Source of the DNA: CAZTYI01 sp964466185 | GTDB lineage: Bacteria; Chlamydiota; Chlamydiia; Chlamydiales; SM23-39 | DNA length: 64,000 nt | Reading direction: 5' to 3' | Assembly (NCBI GenBank): GCA_964466185.1 | Contig: CAYXMS010000001.1 | Location: 1 to 64,000, forward strand | In this document: piece after piece, positions 1 to 10,491 of the stretch | Position numbering within the stretch: position 1 is the first letter of the stretch | Layout of the letters: each line of letters begins with the position of its first letter | Notes under the pieces: model-generated | Told to the model about the DNA's origin: nothing | What the model saw: only the letters and a program-made list of their open reading frames with translations | The model's database searches: none | Translations under genes and position numbers: made by a program

Positions 1-3000
1 TGATCTTCCAATATATGTTCTGTTATAGCCGTAAGTGGCGCTGGTAGTATACGTCTCCAAATTACTGGTAGTGATATAATTATTTGAAGCCTCTCCTATA
101 TTAATTGCCAAAGAAGTGGTCAAAGGCTGCAGAACAAGATCGCCTGTGGTATAAATATTGCCTGCATAGCTAGTAGTGTCTGCGTTTAAAGTCACAATAC
201 CCGACGTTGCCCCTCCGCTATCGCCAATCTTCGAGTCGGCTGCTGTATTGATTGCAGCGCTGCTGCCGTCCTGTGCTATTCCATTCAAAGTAATGTTGCC
301 GCTAGTAGTTTTAATTACATCGGAAGAATTTGCTAGAACTATTCCTTCATTACCAGCACGTCCATCGGCTCCTGTACCTGTTATGGAAATATTACCTGTT
401 TCGGCTGTTATTGCTGCGCCATTTAATATTACTCCTCTATTATTAGCATAATCCGGAGCGCCGCTGCTCATATAACTATAACCTGTACCGGTCATGGTTA
501 TATTACCGCTGCCGGTAGTACTTATACCAGCACTAGAAGTTTGTACATAAATCCCATAATTAAAACCGCTTGTCCCCCCTCCTGTACCGGTCATGGTTAC
601 ATTTCCATTTGCTGCTGCTGATATAGTCTGATTAAAGTAACCAAAAATGCCGTAGCATGTATGAATATTTGTTCCTATATTTTTAGAGCCTCCATATCCG
701 GTCATGGTGACATTCGCACCGTTAATATCTGATTTTTCATTTCGAATGCCCTGATTGCCGCCGCCGCCACTTACATAACCTCCTCCAGATCCGGTCATAG
801 AAACATCGCCACTTGCAGACTGAATAGTTGCAGAGTCATAATTATAAATCCCATAATTGCTACTGGTTCCTCCTCCGCCTTCTCCGGTCAAAGAAATATT
901 GCCTCCCGTGGCTTCGATATTAGCTGAAGAGCCGTTATTATAAATACCATGATTATTGGCAGTGCCGACTCCGCCGACACAGCTGGAAAAAGTAATATTG
1001 CCATCGCCGCTAATAGCAACTTCTCCTTCATTCAAAACGCCATGATTGTAATCTCCAATACCGGCTCCTCCGGTGCCGGTAATTTCTATATTTCCCTCAT
1101 CCGCTATAATGGAAGCTATAAAAATATTATAAATCCCATAATTATTACTGATTCCGCCGCCGCCGGTACCTGTTATTGTAATGCTACCGGCGTTTGCATC
1201 ATTGCCGGTTGTAGAAATCGTTCCTCCATTGTTGCTAACACCATAATTATCACTACCTGTATCGCCGCCTGTGCCAGTAATATTGATATTTCCGGAAACT
1301 GCCGTAATAGTGCCTTCGTTGATAAAGCCTATATAACCACTTCCACTCAAGCCTCCCGCTGTGATATCAATCGCATCAAAATTAGCTCCTGAATTGGTAT
1401 TTTCAACGGTAGATCCGGAATTGATGATAATGTTTTTGCTTGCCAAAAGAGAAGTTTCCACTGCCGCCGAGCAAGTGAGCGCTTCACCGCCCCCATTATT
1501 ATCTACAACAATATCCTGAGATCTGAAAGTTGTCGGAGCATCAGTTACAACTACATCAGCAGCAGCTCCTCCCAAAGTCATGGTAGCCGTGCTGTCGGTT
1601 CTGCCGACATAGGTATGGCCATAGCCGTAATTTGTATAGTCCGTATAGCTAGCCAGATTGGCTAAAGTCATATAATTGGAAGCAGCAGCTCCTATGTTGA
1701 CTGCTGTAGATGCTGTTAAAGGCTGCAAAACTAAATTTCCCGTCGTATAAATATCCCCTGCATAAGAAACAATATCCGTTGTCAAAGTAACTGTTCCAGA
1801 AGTAGCGCTGACGCCTGTTTCGCCTATGTCTGTTCCCGACGCTGTCATAATACCGACAGAGCTTGCTCCGTTGCCTTTGGTGCCGGTTAAAGAAATGTCT
1901 ATCGCTCCTTCTGATGTTATAACCGCCGAATTATAATTATAAACGCCGTGATTGTTGTCTCCCGCGCCGGCGCCGCCGCCGGTGCCGGTAATGGATAACG
2001 TCCCTCCAGTAGAATATATCTTGGTATTGGCAGATGTATTGCCATCATTATATACGCCATAATTGGTATCAGTGCCGGTACTTGATCCCGTGCCCGTCAA
2101 GGTAACAGTAGAACCGGTAGAATAGATTTTGGCCTGGTTGTAGTTGTAAATGCCGTGATTTGAACTTCCAGAGCTGGCCCCTCCGTAGCCTGTCATAGAA
2201 ATAGCTTCGGCAGCGTACATTTTTCCCAAAGTTTCATTATAAATACCGTAGTTGGTATTCGTTCCATCACCTCCAATACCAACTAAAGTCAAAGCCCCAC
2301 CCGAATAAATCCGTGTATTAAGAGATGAATTAGATTGATTGTAAATACCGTGGTTTGAAGTTGTGGAGCCGGAAGCTCCGGTTCCCTTAACAATAATCGA
2401 GCCAGTTCCCAAAGAACATATCTGAGCCTGATTGGCAAATAATACACCGCAGTTGGTCGTCGTTGAACCATCTCCTACTCCTATTATACCCAGCATGGAA
2501 GAAGAACCGCTTCCAGTATATAATTTAGTGTCAGTAGAAGCATTCCCGTCAAGGCCGACTCCTATATTTGCAAAAGTGCCCTCCCCTCCTATGCCATCCA
2601 GATATACAGCGCCGGTAGAAGAATATAAGGATGCATAGTTATAAATATTAATACCCCGTTGTGAATCTCCGCTGCCCTTGCCTCCTACGCATGTAACATT
2701 GAGAGTTCCTGAATCTGTATAAATCTTGGTATTGGCAGAACCGTTTCCACTGTTAAATATGCCATAATTGTCATCAACGCCTTCCCCACCCACGCCATTT
2801 AAATAAAGCGAATGAGAGCCGGTAGTATAAATAGAACCCTGGTTGTAATTATACATACCGTAGTTATTCGAGCTTCCCGTACCCCCCATTCCTGTAAGAT
2901 AGACATCGCCGCCGGAAGAATAAATCTGGGTATTGACAGAAGCATTTCCGTTATTATAAATACCGATATTTAATCCATTGGCGCTAGTGCCGCCGATGCC

Positions 3001-5505
3001 CTTTAAAGTCACTGTAGATCCGGTAGAATAGATCTTAGACTGATTATAATTGCAAATTCCATCGGCCTCCGCATTTGAACAGACGCCTCCGGTGCCTGCA
3101 ATATCAATAGCGTTTGGCCCATATATAGAAGCAGAAGTTGTACACAACATACCATCTGCAAAAGAAGATCCGGATCCTCCGGTGGCTATGATATTAATCG
3201 TGCCACTGCCTCCTGTAGCGACATAAGCAGCAGAGTTATTGGAATAATATCCCGTATTTTCTGTTCCGCTGCCCTCCCCTCCGGTTCCATTTATGTACAA
3301 ATTGCCATTTGTTACATAAATCTGAGAACTGCTATTGAGCCTGAAGCCCTGCTGACTATTCGTACCGTCAAAAGTAATGGAAACGGCATTAACAGACACA
3401 TCGCCCGAGCCCGTAGAGTGCAAATCCGCGCTTGAATAAAGTTCAAAGGCCGTATTATATACTCCTGTACTCTCACCGCTGACAGCTGAAATTTCTATAT
3501 CTCCATCCGTTGAACTAATAATTCCGCTAGAACCATAGCTATACCCGCCAAAAGTATTTCTTGACCCTTCTCCTGCATAGCCATTTAAGGAAAGCTTACC
3601 GGTAGTAACAGAAATTGTACTTTCATGATTACGAAATCCCATATTACTAGTACCTGTTCCCACTCCTCCTATGCCTGTCATTATTACATTACCAGAACCT
3701 GTAGCCTTAATCTCTGCTGAATTTGTATTCATGAAACCCATATTGTTCTCTACTCCCGGCCCTCCCATGCCATAAATATCTATATTTCCTATGTCCGTAG
3801 TAGAAATGGTCCCACCATTGTTATAAACCCCATAATTAGTATTATGCGAATTCCCTCCTTGCCCCCTGATAATAATATTGCCATCTACGGCTGTAATGGT
3901 ACCTTCGTTTTTTACTCCTTGGTAATTTCCAGAAGCCAGCCCTTCTGCTATAATTTCTATAGCATCGAAATTTGTATTGCCATTGTTAGTATTTTCAATA
4001 GTAATGCCGGAACTGATAGCGACTTTATTTTCTGCAAACAGAGTAAGCTTGGTAGCAGCTGACCAGCTGATATCATTGCTAACGGTAATATTGCCATCTT
4101 CTGAACCGTCCATATTAACAGTGCTGATAATGACATTGGCAGTTCCTAAATTAGTTTCCAGAGTAGTGCAGTTAACAATAGCCCCGGTAGCATTAGGATC
4201 GGCTGTATTAGGAGTACCTCCATCCCAGTCAATATTGGCCTCGCTGGAATCGCTGACAGTAATATTATAAGGATCCAAAAGAAAAGAGCCGATTTTTCCA
4301 TTAACAGCTGCAGTTGAAGCGGTGCCCTTGGGGCAGAAAAAACCATGCGAAGAGACTTCTACAAATCCGCCGTCGCCTTTGCTCTTGCCGCCCTGTGCTG
4401 AAATATGGCCCCTAAAGTCTGTGCCCTTATCTGACCAGAGAATAACTTTGCCGCCGTTTCCATTTTCCAAGGCGTCGGCATGTACTATACTATCTTTATC
4501 AAGGTAGACGTAACTGGCATTTTTAAAAGAGGGATTTTTACCCTGATAGTCGCCGCCGATTAGCACTTCTCCGCCGCCTGCTTGACCGGAGACATCTATC
4601 TTAGCTTTTTGCAGTTTGACAGTTTTGCCGAACAGGTGGACTTTGCCTCCTGTTTCATATGTGTTGTGAGCAAAAGTTTTATTTTTAGCCGATATTTTTC
4701 CTGTAGCATCAATGCAGCCGTCATCAGATGTTAAAAGTATTTTGCCTTCTTTTTCCCGAATGCCCACAGCATCGATCAAACCGCCTGCTTCGATTGCCAA
4801 AGAATAAGCAGAGCCTCCTGCGGCCTTGAGCTCTGCTTCTACAGCTTTTATCTGTCCGCTATTTTTTATTTGCCCTTCTTTTTTCAAGCGTACAGCAGTT
4901 TTCATCTGATCTGTCGGAATCAAATAAAGCTCGAAGCCTGCATGCAAAGAGACTTTACCTTTTTCAGCTATTAGTTTCCCCTGATTATCGATTTCTTTGG
5001 AGATCAAGATAATATCGCCTGAAGCAGAATTAATAGTACCTTGATTTACAATATTTTGAGAATTTCCAAAATCAGCGATCTGATCGGTTGCTTTATTTTT
5101 TTTTCCCGACAAATAATCTTTGTCTGTCAGATCGTAAGTAGAGCCGATAAAAGCGGCAGTATCGATGGTACCTGTCGGCCCTACTACTATGCCGCTGGTA
5201 TTGACAAGATACAAAGAGCCATTACTTTTTAAGCTGCCGTGGATTTCTGAAATATCCCCGCCGACAACACGGTTTAAAGTAGAGGCTTGATCCGATGGCA
5301 GGACAAACTCTGTTTTTTCTCCCTGTTGAATCGAAAAATTCTGCCAGTTGATAATAGCCTTGTCTGATGCCTGTGTAATAAGACATTCTTTTCCACTATC
5401 GGAAAAAACCGCTGCACCATTTTTCACTTCTCCTTTTTCAGGATTGGTAAAAAGCAAAACCGGCAAAAGCAAAAACAGAAAATTTTTAAATTTCAAAAAC
5501 ACCAT
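1..5505 (-). CDS. TpsA1: large filamentous haemagglutinin-like exoprotein (two-partner secretion), 3' end outside window
   Basis: An open frame of 1835 codons runs from an ATG at 5505 to the window edge with no stop, so the C-terminus is missing. The first ~20 residues form a hydrophobic signal peptide. Residues ~25-260 resemble the haemagglutination-activity (TPS) domain, including a SGIVVGPTG stretch that corresponds to the NPNGI region of FhaB, followed by STYDLTDKDYL. The rest is a long series of ~30-residue beta-helix repeats of the type NYGIYN..A.IYTTGSG.VTLTGTGG. A larger unit of ~532 codons is also duplicated: the LVLQPL block recurs near 1725 and 129. Such proteins are exported by an outer-membrane TpsB, and one lies downstream of 10.4 kb in the same orientation. 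Base composition is clearly richer in G+C than the neighbouring genes. The role (adhesin or surface filament) is inferred. Confidence 0.85.
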   Translation of the reverse strand, partial: MVFLKFKNFLFLLLPVLLFTNPEKGEVKNGAAVFSDSGKECLITQASDKAIINWQNFSIQQGEKTEFVLPSDQASTLNRVVGGDISEIHGSLKSNGSLYLVNTSGIVVGPTGTIDTAAFIGSTYDLTDKDYLSGKKNKATDQIADFGNSQNIVNQGTINSASGDIILISKEIDNQGKLIAEKGKVSLHAGFELYLIPTDQMKTAVRLKKEGQIKNSGQIKAVEAELKAAGGSAYSLAIEAGGLIDAVGIREKEGKILLTSDDGCIDATGKISAKNKTFAHNTYETGGKVHLFGKTVKLQKAKIDVSGQAGGGEVLIGGDYQGKNPSFKNASYVYLDKDSIVHADALENGNGGKVILWSDKGTDFRGHISAQGGKSKGDGGFVEVSSHGFFCPKGTASTAAVNGKIGSFLLDPYNITVSDSSEANIDWDGGTPNTADPNATGAIVNCTTLETNLGTANVIISTVNMDGSEDGNITVSNDISWSAATKLTLFAENKVAISSGITIENTNNGNTNFDAIEIIAEGLASGNYQGVKNEGTITAVDGNIIIRGQGGNSHNTNYGVYNNGGTISTTDIGNIDIYGMGGPGVENNMGFMNTNSAEIKATGSGNVIMTGIGGVGTGTSNMGFRNHESTISVTTGKLSLNGYAGEGSRNTFGGYSYGSSGIISSTDGDIEISAVSGESTGVYNTAFELYSSADLHSTGSGDVSVNAVSITFDGTNSQQGFRLNSSSQIYVTNGNLYINGTGGEGSGTENTGYYSNNSAAYVATGGSGTINIIATGGSGSSFADGMLCTTSASIYGPNAIDIAGTGGVCSNAEADGICNYNQSKIYSTGSTVTLKGIGGTSANGLNIGIYNNGNASVNTQIYSSGGDVYLTGMGGTGSSNNYGMYNYNQGSIYTTGSHSLYLNGVGGEGVDDNYGIFNSGNGSANTKIYTDSGTLNVTCVGGKGSGDSQRGINIYNYASLYSSTGAVYLDGIGGEGTFANIGVGLDGNASTDTKLYTGSGSSSMLGIIGVGDGSTTTNCGVLFANQAQICSLGTGSIIVKGTGASGSTTSNHGIYNQSNSSLNTRIYSGGALTLVGIGGDGTNTNYGIYNETLGKMYAAEAISMTGYGGASSGSSNHGIYNYNQAKIYSTGSTVTLTGTGSSTGTDTNYGVYNDGNTSANTKIYSTGGTLSITGTGGGAGAGDNNHGVYNYNSAVITSEGAIDISLTGTKGNGASSVGIMTASGTDIGETGVSATSGTVTLTTDIVSYAGDIYTTGNLVLQPLTASTAVNIGAAASNYMTLANLASYTDYTNYGYGHTYVGRTDSTATMTLGGAAADVVVTDAPTTFRSQDIVVDNNGGGEALTCSAAVETSLLASKNIIINSGSTVENTNSGANFDAIDITAGGLSGSGYIGFINEGTITAVSGNINITGTGGDTGSDNYGVSNNGGTISTTGNDANAGSITITGTGGGGISNNYGIYNIFIASIIADEGNIEITGTGGAGIGDYNHGVLNEGEVAISGDGNITFSSCVGGVGTANNHGIYNNGSSANIEATGGNISLTGEGGGGTSSNYGIYNYDSATIQSASGDVSMTGSGGGYVSGGGGNQGIRNEKSDINGANVTMTGYGGSKNIGTNIHTCYGIFGYFNQTISAAANGNVTMTGTGGGTSGFNYGIYVQTSSAGISTTGSGNITMTGTGYSYMSSGAPDYANNRGVILNGAAITAETGNISITGTGADGRAGNEGIVLANSSDVIKTTSGNITLNGIAQDGSSAAINTAADSKIGDSGGATSGIVTLNADTTSYAGNIYTTGDLVLQPLTTSLAINIGEASNNYITTSNLETYTTSATYGYNRTYIGRS

Positions 5506-5523
5506 AAAAAACCACTTTTAAAA

Positions 5524-5542
5524 AGCTCCTTTTGAGGTCTTT
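5524..5542 (-). promoter_or_regulatory. Leader motif shared by both tpsA genes (copy 1)
   Basis: Reading toward the gene, AAGACCT is followed by AAGGAGCT about 20 nt before the tpsA1 start codon. The same two blocks occur upstream of tpsA2. The purine block is too far from the ATG to be an ordinary ribosome-binding site, so its role is unknown. Confidence 0.3.
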
Positions 5543-5763
5543 TTAAAAGTCAGTTATGTAGCGCAAGTTATGCGCATACCTTTTAAATACTTAATACTGA
5601 AAAAACAGTTTTGTTTTCAATAAAAAAGCCCTCAACACTAAATAATCCTTTTTCCGACCAAAAATCTCAATCCCGCCAAAAAGACAAGTCAAGCCGCTTT
5701 ACACTAAAACCTATTTCTGAAGCTTAACCTCAAAACCGGTTTTTTAGGAAAAGGCAACAGCGG

Positions 5764-8700
5764 TTAGCCGTCGATATCAATCTCGGTAAGAGTGCCGGTG
5801 CCTGTTGTTTCGATAACTCCCGAATTTTCATTTAAAATGCCATCGCCTCCAGGACCGCCAATGCCTTTCAAGACAAGATCACCGTTTTCCGAGGTGATTT
5901 TTGTATCAGCAGAACCGGTTCCATCCTGATAAATGCCATGAGAGGTAGCTGAGCCTCTTGTGCTGCCATAGCCGATCAAAGAGACTTTAGAAGCAGATCC
6001 TGCGGCAACGGTTATCTGACAATACTCACCATAATTAAATATGCCGTAATTTTGAGTTCCTGAGCCTCTGCCGAGGCCGATTAAAGTCAAATCTCCGGAT
6101 GTAACATAAATCTGCGTAACTGCAGCATCAGAAACGCTAAATTGAACTATTCCTAGACAAAAATCTTCACCCTTAAAAGATCCAAAACCTTTTAAGGTTA
6201 CATTGCCACTGCCTGAAGAGTAAATCTCAGCATGTTCACCAGTTAATATGCCATAATTGCTGTCTCCCGTACCTCCTCCGATACCTACGATTGTCAGATC
6301 ACCATTGTTTGTATAAATTGTGGTTCCTGAACCCTCGTTACTTATTCCATAATTGTGTTCTGTGCACTCATAATCTCCTGCTTTACCATAAAGAGTGACA
6401 TTACCGCTGCTGCTGGAATAAATGTCTCCTCCGCCACAATTTCTTATGCCATAATTGCGTGTCGTTCCAGATCCGCCTATTCCCCGAACGGTTACATTGC
6501 CGCTATCAGTAGTGTAAATGCTGGCATTGTTATTAGAAATACCAATATTGTACGAACTTGTTCCACTATTGCTGCCATATCCCTGCACAAACACATTGCC
6601 AGAGCCTGTAGTTTGAATTGCAGCACCACTTACATTATATACTCCCTGATTATAGTCGCCACTTCCCTGGCCATAACCTGTCACATACAAATCCGCATTT
6701 ACTGTATAAATTTCGGAATTGTTATTGTAAACTCCCCGGTTAGAACCAGTACCTCTTCCGGCAGTGCCTATTACATTTACCCTGTCTCCGTTGGAATAAA
6801 TCTTGGAAGAATTATTATTGTAAATACCATGATTATTGGTGCCGGTACCTCCGGCCTTTCCTACAAGTTTTACCTTGCCGCCGCCGGAACAAATATAAGA
6901 ACTATCATTGTATATGCCATAATCTTTATTGTAGCCATAGCCACCCTCGCCTACGATAACAAGATCGCCGCCGCCGGATAAATCACCAATAACAGTAGGA
7001 TCGCCTGAGCCGGTATAGATCTGAGAGCTGCTATAGTTCATAACCCCTTGATTATTAGTATCTCCACTACTTTGATAGCCTCCGGCCTTCCCTATTATAT
7101 ATATATTGCCGGTAGCTGTATAAACTTTGCTAGACTCCTGTACTCTTATCCCCCAACACCAATAGGTGCTAGCTTTGTTTTGAGAGCCGTAGCCTATTAA
7201 TTTTATATTGCCGGAGCCTGTGGCATATACCTGCGAAGAATTATAAATAAAAATCCCGTCGCAACCGTCAGCATTACCCTCTCCTCTTCCTATAATGGTG
7301 ATATTGCCATTTACTGTTTTAACTTCAACATTTTGGCCATCTCCCTGTCTAATATCTACTCCCTTACAGTCATATCCGCCGCTAACAGAGGCTCTGCCTT
7401 TTATGTCAATGGTGCCGTTGTCTTCTGTATAAACATCCCCGCCTTCTATCTTCACTCCCTGATTTATTCGTCCGCTGCCGCCGCCGTAGCCATTTATTTC
7501 AATGCTGCCGGCGTCGGTACCAGAGGTTGAAGTTGCATATACTGAAGCTTGCGAGTAAATCTGAACGCCATAACCATATTCGGTGCCTGCTGTTGCACCA
7601 TAGCCTGTCAGCTTTATATTGCCGGTTTCTGTAGTATATATTTTAGCAGCATCCTGCAACAGAATTCCTCTATTATAGGTTGTAGACCCTCTGCCTATGC
7701 CTAGGATAGTAATATCTCCATTTTCTGTATAAATTTCCGGATTGTTGCTGCCATTTATTTGAAGGTTAACCCCCTCATTTTGAGTTGTGCCTGCAAAAGA
7801 AGCTTTTCCTTCCATGGTTATATTTCCACTGCCTGCGGTATAAATTTTTCCCCCATAAATATATATGCCCCGGTTTGAAGATCCGCTGCCGCCGCCGATG
7901 CCTTTGATCTTAATATCTCCGCTGGTGGAGTGAATTGCCGTATGGCCACCAGCTGAGCTATAAAAACTTCGAACGCCGATATTATCGTTGCCTGTAGCAG
8001 AAGTGCTGCCCTGTCCTTTCAGATAAACAGTTCCGGAATTAGAATAAATCTGGCCGCTGTAGTCATTCCAAATGCCATAATTACGGCTGCCGGTGCCACC
8101 GCCAGTACCTGTTAATGTAAGAGCTCCACTGGTGGTATAAATTGAAGTATTGGTAGAATTATTACCATAATTTTGTATTCCATAATTATCATCGGTGCCA
8201 GCTCCTCCCGTGCCTGTTAAAGTAACTGTTCCACTGCCCATTGCATAAATTTTGCCCTGTGAATCATTACGTATACCATAATTAGTATTGCCGCCAGCTC
8301 CACCTGTTCCATTTATTGTAATGTTGCCGCAAGAAGTTGGGGTCATTATCCAAATTGTCGAAATTTCTCCCCCATTATTGTGAACACCGTAGTTATTATC
8401 AGATGTATCACCGCCAGTGGCGGTAATATTGATATTACCGTAAAATGCCATAATTGAGCCTTGATTTACCACGCCTTTATAATTGCCGGATGTACCCCCC
8501 GCTGTGATATCAATTGCATCAAAATTACCTGCGGTATAGGAGCTCAATAGTTCACCCGCAGAATCCACTGTCAATGTCCTGGTAGCTATCAAAGTAAGTT
8601 TTTGAGCTGTTGTCCAACCAACCTCAACAGAAACTGTAATATCACCATCGCCCTGGTCTCCATTGGAAGTAGAAATGGTAACATTGGAGCCTCCGTTTAA

Positions 8701-10062
8701 AGCACCTGTTATATCTGAGGCCTGTACGTTACAGGGATTGGCCTCCGAAGGGCCCGGATTATATGGATTAGTCCAGGCAGGAGAGGATGCGGAATCAGTA
8801 ATTGTAATATTAGAAGGATCTAATAAAAGTTCTCCATTTTTGCCGTTTTCAGCTTTGACATCTACTCTGCATTTGGGATTTAAAAACCCTTTTGAAGAAG
8901 CTTCAACAAAACCGCCGTCGCCTGTTTCTTTTCCTCCTTTTGCTGAAATAAAACCTCGCCAGTCTGTTGCTTTTTCCGACCAGAGAATAACCTTACCGCC
9001 GTTTCCGTTTTCCAAGGCGTCTGCAAAAATATCCGCCTCTTTGTCCATATAGACAAAATCGGCATTTTTGATGTTAGGATTTTTGCCCTGATAGTCGCCG
9101 CCTACCAAAACCTCTCCGCCGCCCAGCTCTCCCGAGGCCTCTATGAAAGAGCCTTGTTCTAGCTTAACAGTTTTTCCCAGAAGATGAACTGTGCCGCCGA
9201 CAGATTTTTCTTGCTTTTGCTCTTTTAGATCTATCGCCTGTTTTTTATTGTGAGATGACAGTTTTCCTGTTACATCGATCCATCCATCATCCGAGGCCAG
9301 AATAATCCTGCCATCTTTTTCTGTGATACCTTGAGCATCTATAATACCGCCGGCATCGATAGCCAGAGCATAGGCAGAACCGCCGGCTGCCTGAATCTCG
9401 GTCTCCACTGTTTTAATACTGCCGGAATTTTTAACCTGTCCTTCTCTTTTTAAACGGACCACTGTTTTCATCTGATCATCGGGCATCAGGTAAAGCTCTA
9501 GTCCTGCATTTAAAGAGGCCTTACCTTTTTCTGCTATCAGCTGCCCATCATTTTCAATTTCTTTGGAGATCAGAACAATATCGCCATGAGAAGCAGAGAT
9601 AGTTCCCTGATTAACAATTTTCAAAGAAGAGACAATATCTCTTTCAGAAAAGCCAAGTTCTTTGTTTGACAGATAATCTTTATCAGACAGGTCGTAGGTA
9701 GAGCCGATAAACCCGGCAGTATCCACTTTTCCCGAAGGCCCTACAACTATACCGTTTTGATTTATGAGATATAAAAGGCCGTTACTTTTTAAACTGCCGT
9801 TAATTTCAGAAATGTTATCGCCGATAACGCGGTTTAAGGTCGAGGCTTTTTCAGAAGGAAGAACAAAACGGGTTTTTTCTTCCTGGGCAACAGAAAAGGT
9901 TTCCCAGTTAACAATAGCTTTGTCCGACGCCTGCAAAACCGTCATTTGATCGTGCTCAGAGCTGATAGATATATCGCCGCTTTTTACTTCTAAGCCTTGC
10001 GGATTGGCAAAAAATAAAACTGGCAAAAAAAACAAACACAGACTTTTTTTCAACAAATACAT
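5764..10062 (-). CDS. TpsA2: filamentous haemagglutinin-like exoprotein (two-partner secretion)
   Basis: A complete paralogue of the adjacent exoprotein, ~1432 residues. I chose the ATG at 10062 because it gives a signal peptide (MYLLKKSLCLFFLPVLFFANP) aligning with that of the paralogue and has GGAA a few bases upstream; a GTG at 10077 would add five residues. The TPS domain occupies about residues 25-260, with NGIVVGPSG and STYDLSDKDYL. The remainder consists of some 25-30 glycine/asparagine/tyrosine-rich repeats (NYGI.N...IYT..G.VTL.G.GG). The protein ends in EIDIDG with no autotransporter barrel, so it depends on a separate transporter. Known TpsA proteins fold as right-handed beta-helices and act as adhesins, haemolysins or contact-dependent toxins; no toxin domain is visible here. 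Confidence 0.88.
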   Translation of the reverse strand: MYLLKKSLCLFFLPVLFFANPQGLEVKSGDISISSEHDQMTVLQASDKAIVNWETFSVAQEEKTRFVLPSEKASTLNRVIGDNISEINGSLKSNGLLYLINQNGIVVGPSGKVDTAGFIGSTYDLSDKDYLSNKELGFSERDIVSSLKIVNQGTISASHGDIVLISKEIENDGQLIAEKGKASLNAGLELYLMPDDQMKTVVRLKREGQVKNSGSIKTVETEIQAAGGSAYALAIDAGGIIDAQGITEKDGRIILASDDGWIDVTGKLSSHNKKQAIDLKEQKQEKSVGGTVHLLGKTVKLEQGSFIEASGELGGGEVLVGGDYQGKNPNIKNADFVYMDKEADIFADALENGNGGKVILWSEKATDWRGFISAKGGKETGDGGFVEASSKGFLNPKCRVDVKAENGKNGELLLDPSNITITDSASSPAWTNPYNPGPSEANPCNVQASDITGALNGGSNVTISTSNGDQGDGDITVSVEVGWTTAQKLTLIATRTLTVDSAGELLSSYTAGNFDAIDITAGGTSGNYKGVVNQGSIMAFYGNINITATGGDTSDNNYGVHNNGGEISTIWIMTPTSCGNITINGTGGAGGNTNYGIRNDSQGKIYAMGSGTVTLTGTGGAGTDDNYGIQNYGNNSTNTSIYTTSGALTLTGTGGGTGSRNYGIWNDYSGQIYSNSGTVYLKGQGSTSATGNDNIGVRSFYSSAGGHTAIHSTSGDIKIKGIGGGSGSSNRGIYIYGGKIYTAGSGNITMEGKASFAGTTQNEGVNLQINGSNNPEIYTENGDITILGIGRGSTTYNRGILLQDAAKIYTTETGNIKLTGYGATAGTEYGYGVQIYSQASVYATSTSGTDAGSIEINGYGGGSGRINQGVKIEGGDVYTEDNGTIDIKGRASVSGGYDCKGVDIRQGDGQNVEVKTVNGNITIIGRGEGNADGCDGIFIYNSSQVYATGSGNIKLIGYGSQNKASTYWCWGIRVQESSKVYTATGNIYIIGKAGGYQSSGDTNNQGVMNYSSSQIYTGSGDPTVIGDLSGGGDLVIVGEGGYGYNKDYGIYNDSSYICSGGGKVKLVGKAGGTGTNNHGIYNNNSSKIYSNGDRVNVIGTAGRGTGSNRGVYNNNSEIYTVNADLYVTGYGQGSGDYNQGVYNVSGAAIQTTGSGNVFVQGYGSNSGTSSYNIGISNNNASIYTTDSGNVTVRGIGGSGTTRNYGIRNCGGGDIYSSSSGNVTLYGKAGDYECTEHNYGISNEGSGTTIYTNNGDLTIVGIGGGTGDSNYGILTGEHAEIYSSGSGNVTLKGFGSFKGEDFCLGIVQFSVSDAAVTQIYVTSGDLTLIGLGRGSGTQNYGIFNYGEYCQITVAAGSASKVSLIGYGSTRGSATSHGIYQDGTGSADTKITSENGDLVLKGIGGPGGDGILNENSGVIETTGTGTLTEIDIDG

Positions 10063-10093
10063 AAAAATTTCCAGCACATATGAGCGTTATAAC

Positions 10094-10120
10094 AGCTCCT
10101 TAAAAAGGAATATAGGTCTT
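10094..10120 (-). promoter_or_regulatory. Leader motif shared by both tpsA genes (copy 2)
   Basis: AAGACCT, then a 12-nt AT-rich spacer, then AAGGAGCT, reading toward tpsA2. The same blocks precede tpsA1 with a shorter spacer. Conservation between otherwise divergent leaders suggests a shared regulatory or ancestral element. Confidence 0.3.
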
Positions 10121-10491
10121 TATTTATTATTTAGACAAATGTTTTTTTTAAAGTTAGGCCTTTTTTTTCGGATTTAAAAGAATTGACATGTACAATAAAT
10201 TATTATTTTTTTTTAATTTTTAATCTTTGTTTTCTTTATTTAAATCTTCCAGATCAAAATCCTTTTCAGGATTAAATTGTTTTTAGAAGCATCCATTATG
10301 GCCAAAGTAATTTTACCACATTATCTTGTGCCCAAAATAGCCCATACTAGAATAACCTTAAAAGCATCATTAATATTTTTAAGAAATTAAGGTCTTTTCA
10401 TCATTTTTCTTAAAAATTATCTTTTCTATTACTAATTTTCAGAGAAAATAACTAAATATTAAAAACATAAGTTTTTAATAGAACACGCTCT
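10121..10491. other. Intergenic region between tpsB and tpsA2, no gene seen
   Basis: Very AT-rich with long T runs and no ORF of coding character. It probably holds a promoter for tpsA2: a TTTAAA followed 17 nt later by TAATAA on the minus strand near 10130-10160 is a weak candidate. I see no convincing hairpin terminator for tpsB. Confidence 0.4.

Noticed and set aside
949..1392. Plus-strand ORFs opposite the TpsA genes (also 6355-6981 and 8663-9052)
   Set aside because: They are antisense to repetitive exoprotein genes, lack ribosome-binding sites, and are open only because the repeats have a periodic codon pattern.
1..10062. CRISPR-like periodicity in the TpsA region
   Set aside because: The repeats are degenerate and lie in a continuous reading frame encoding beta-helix repeats.
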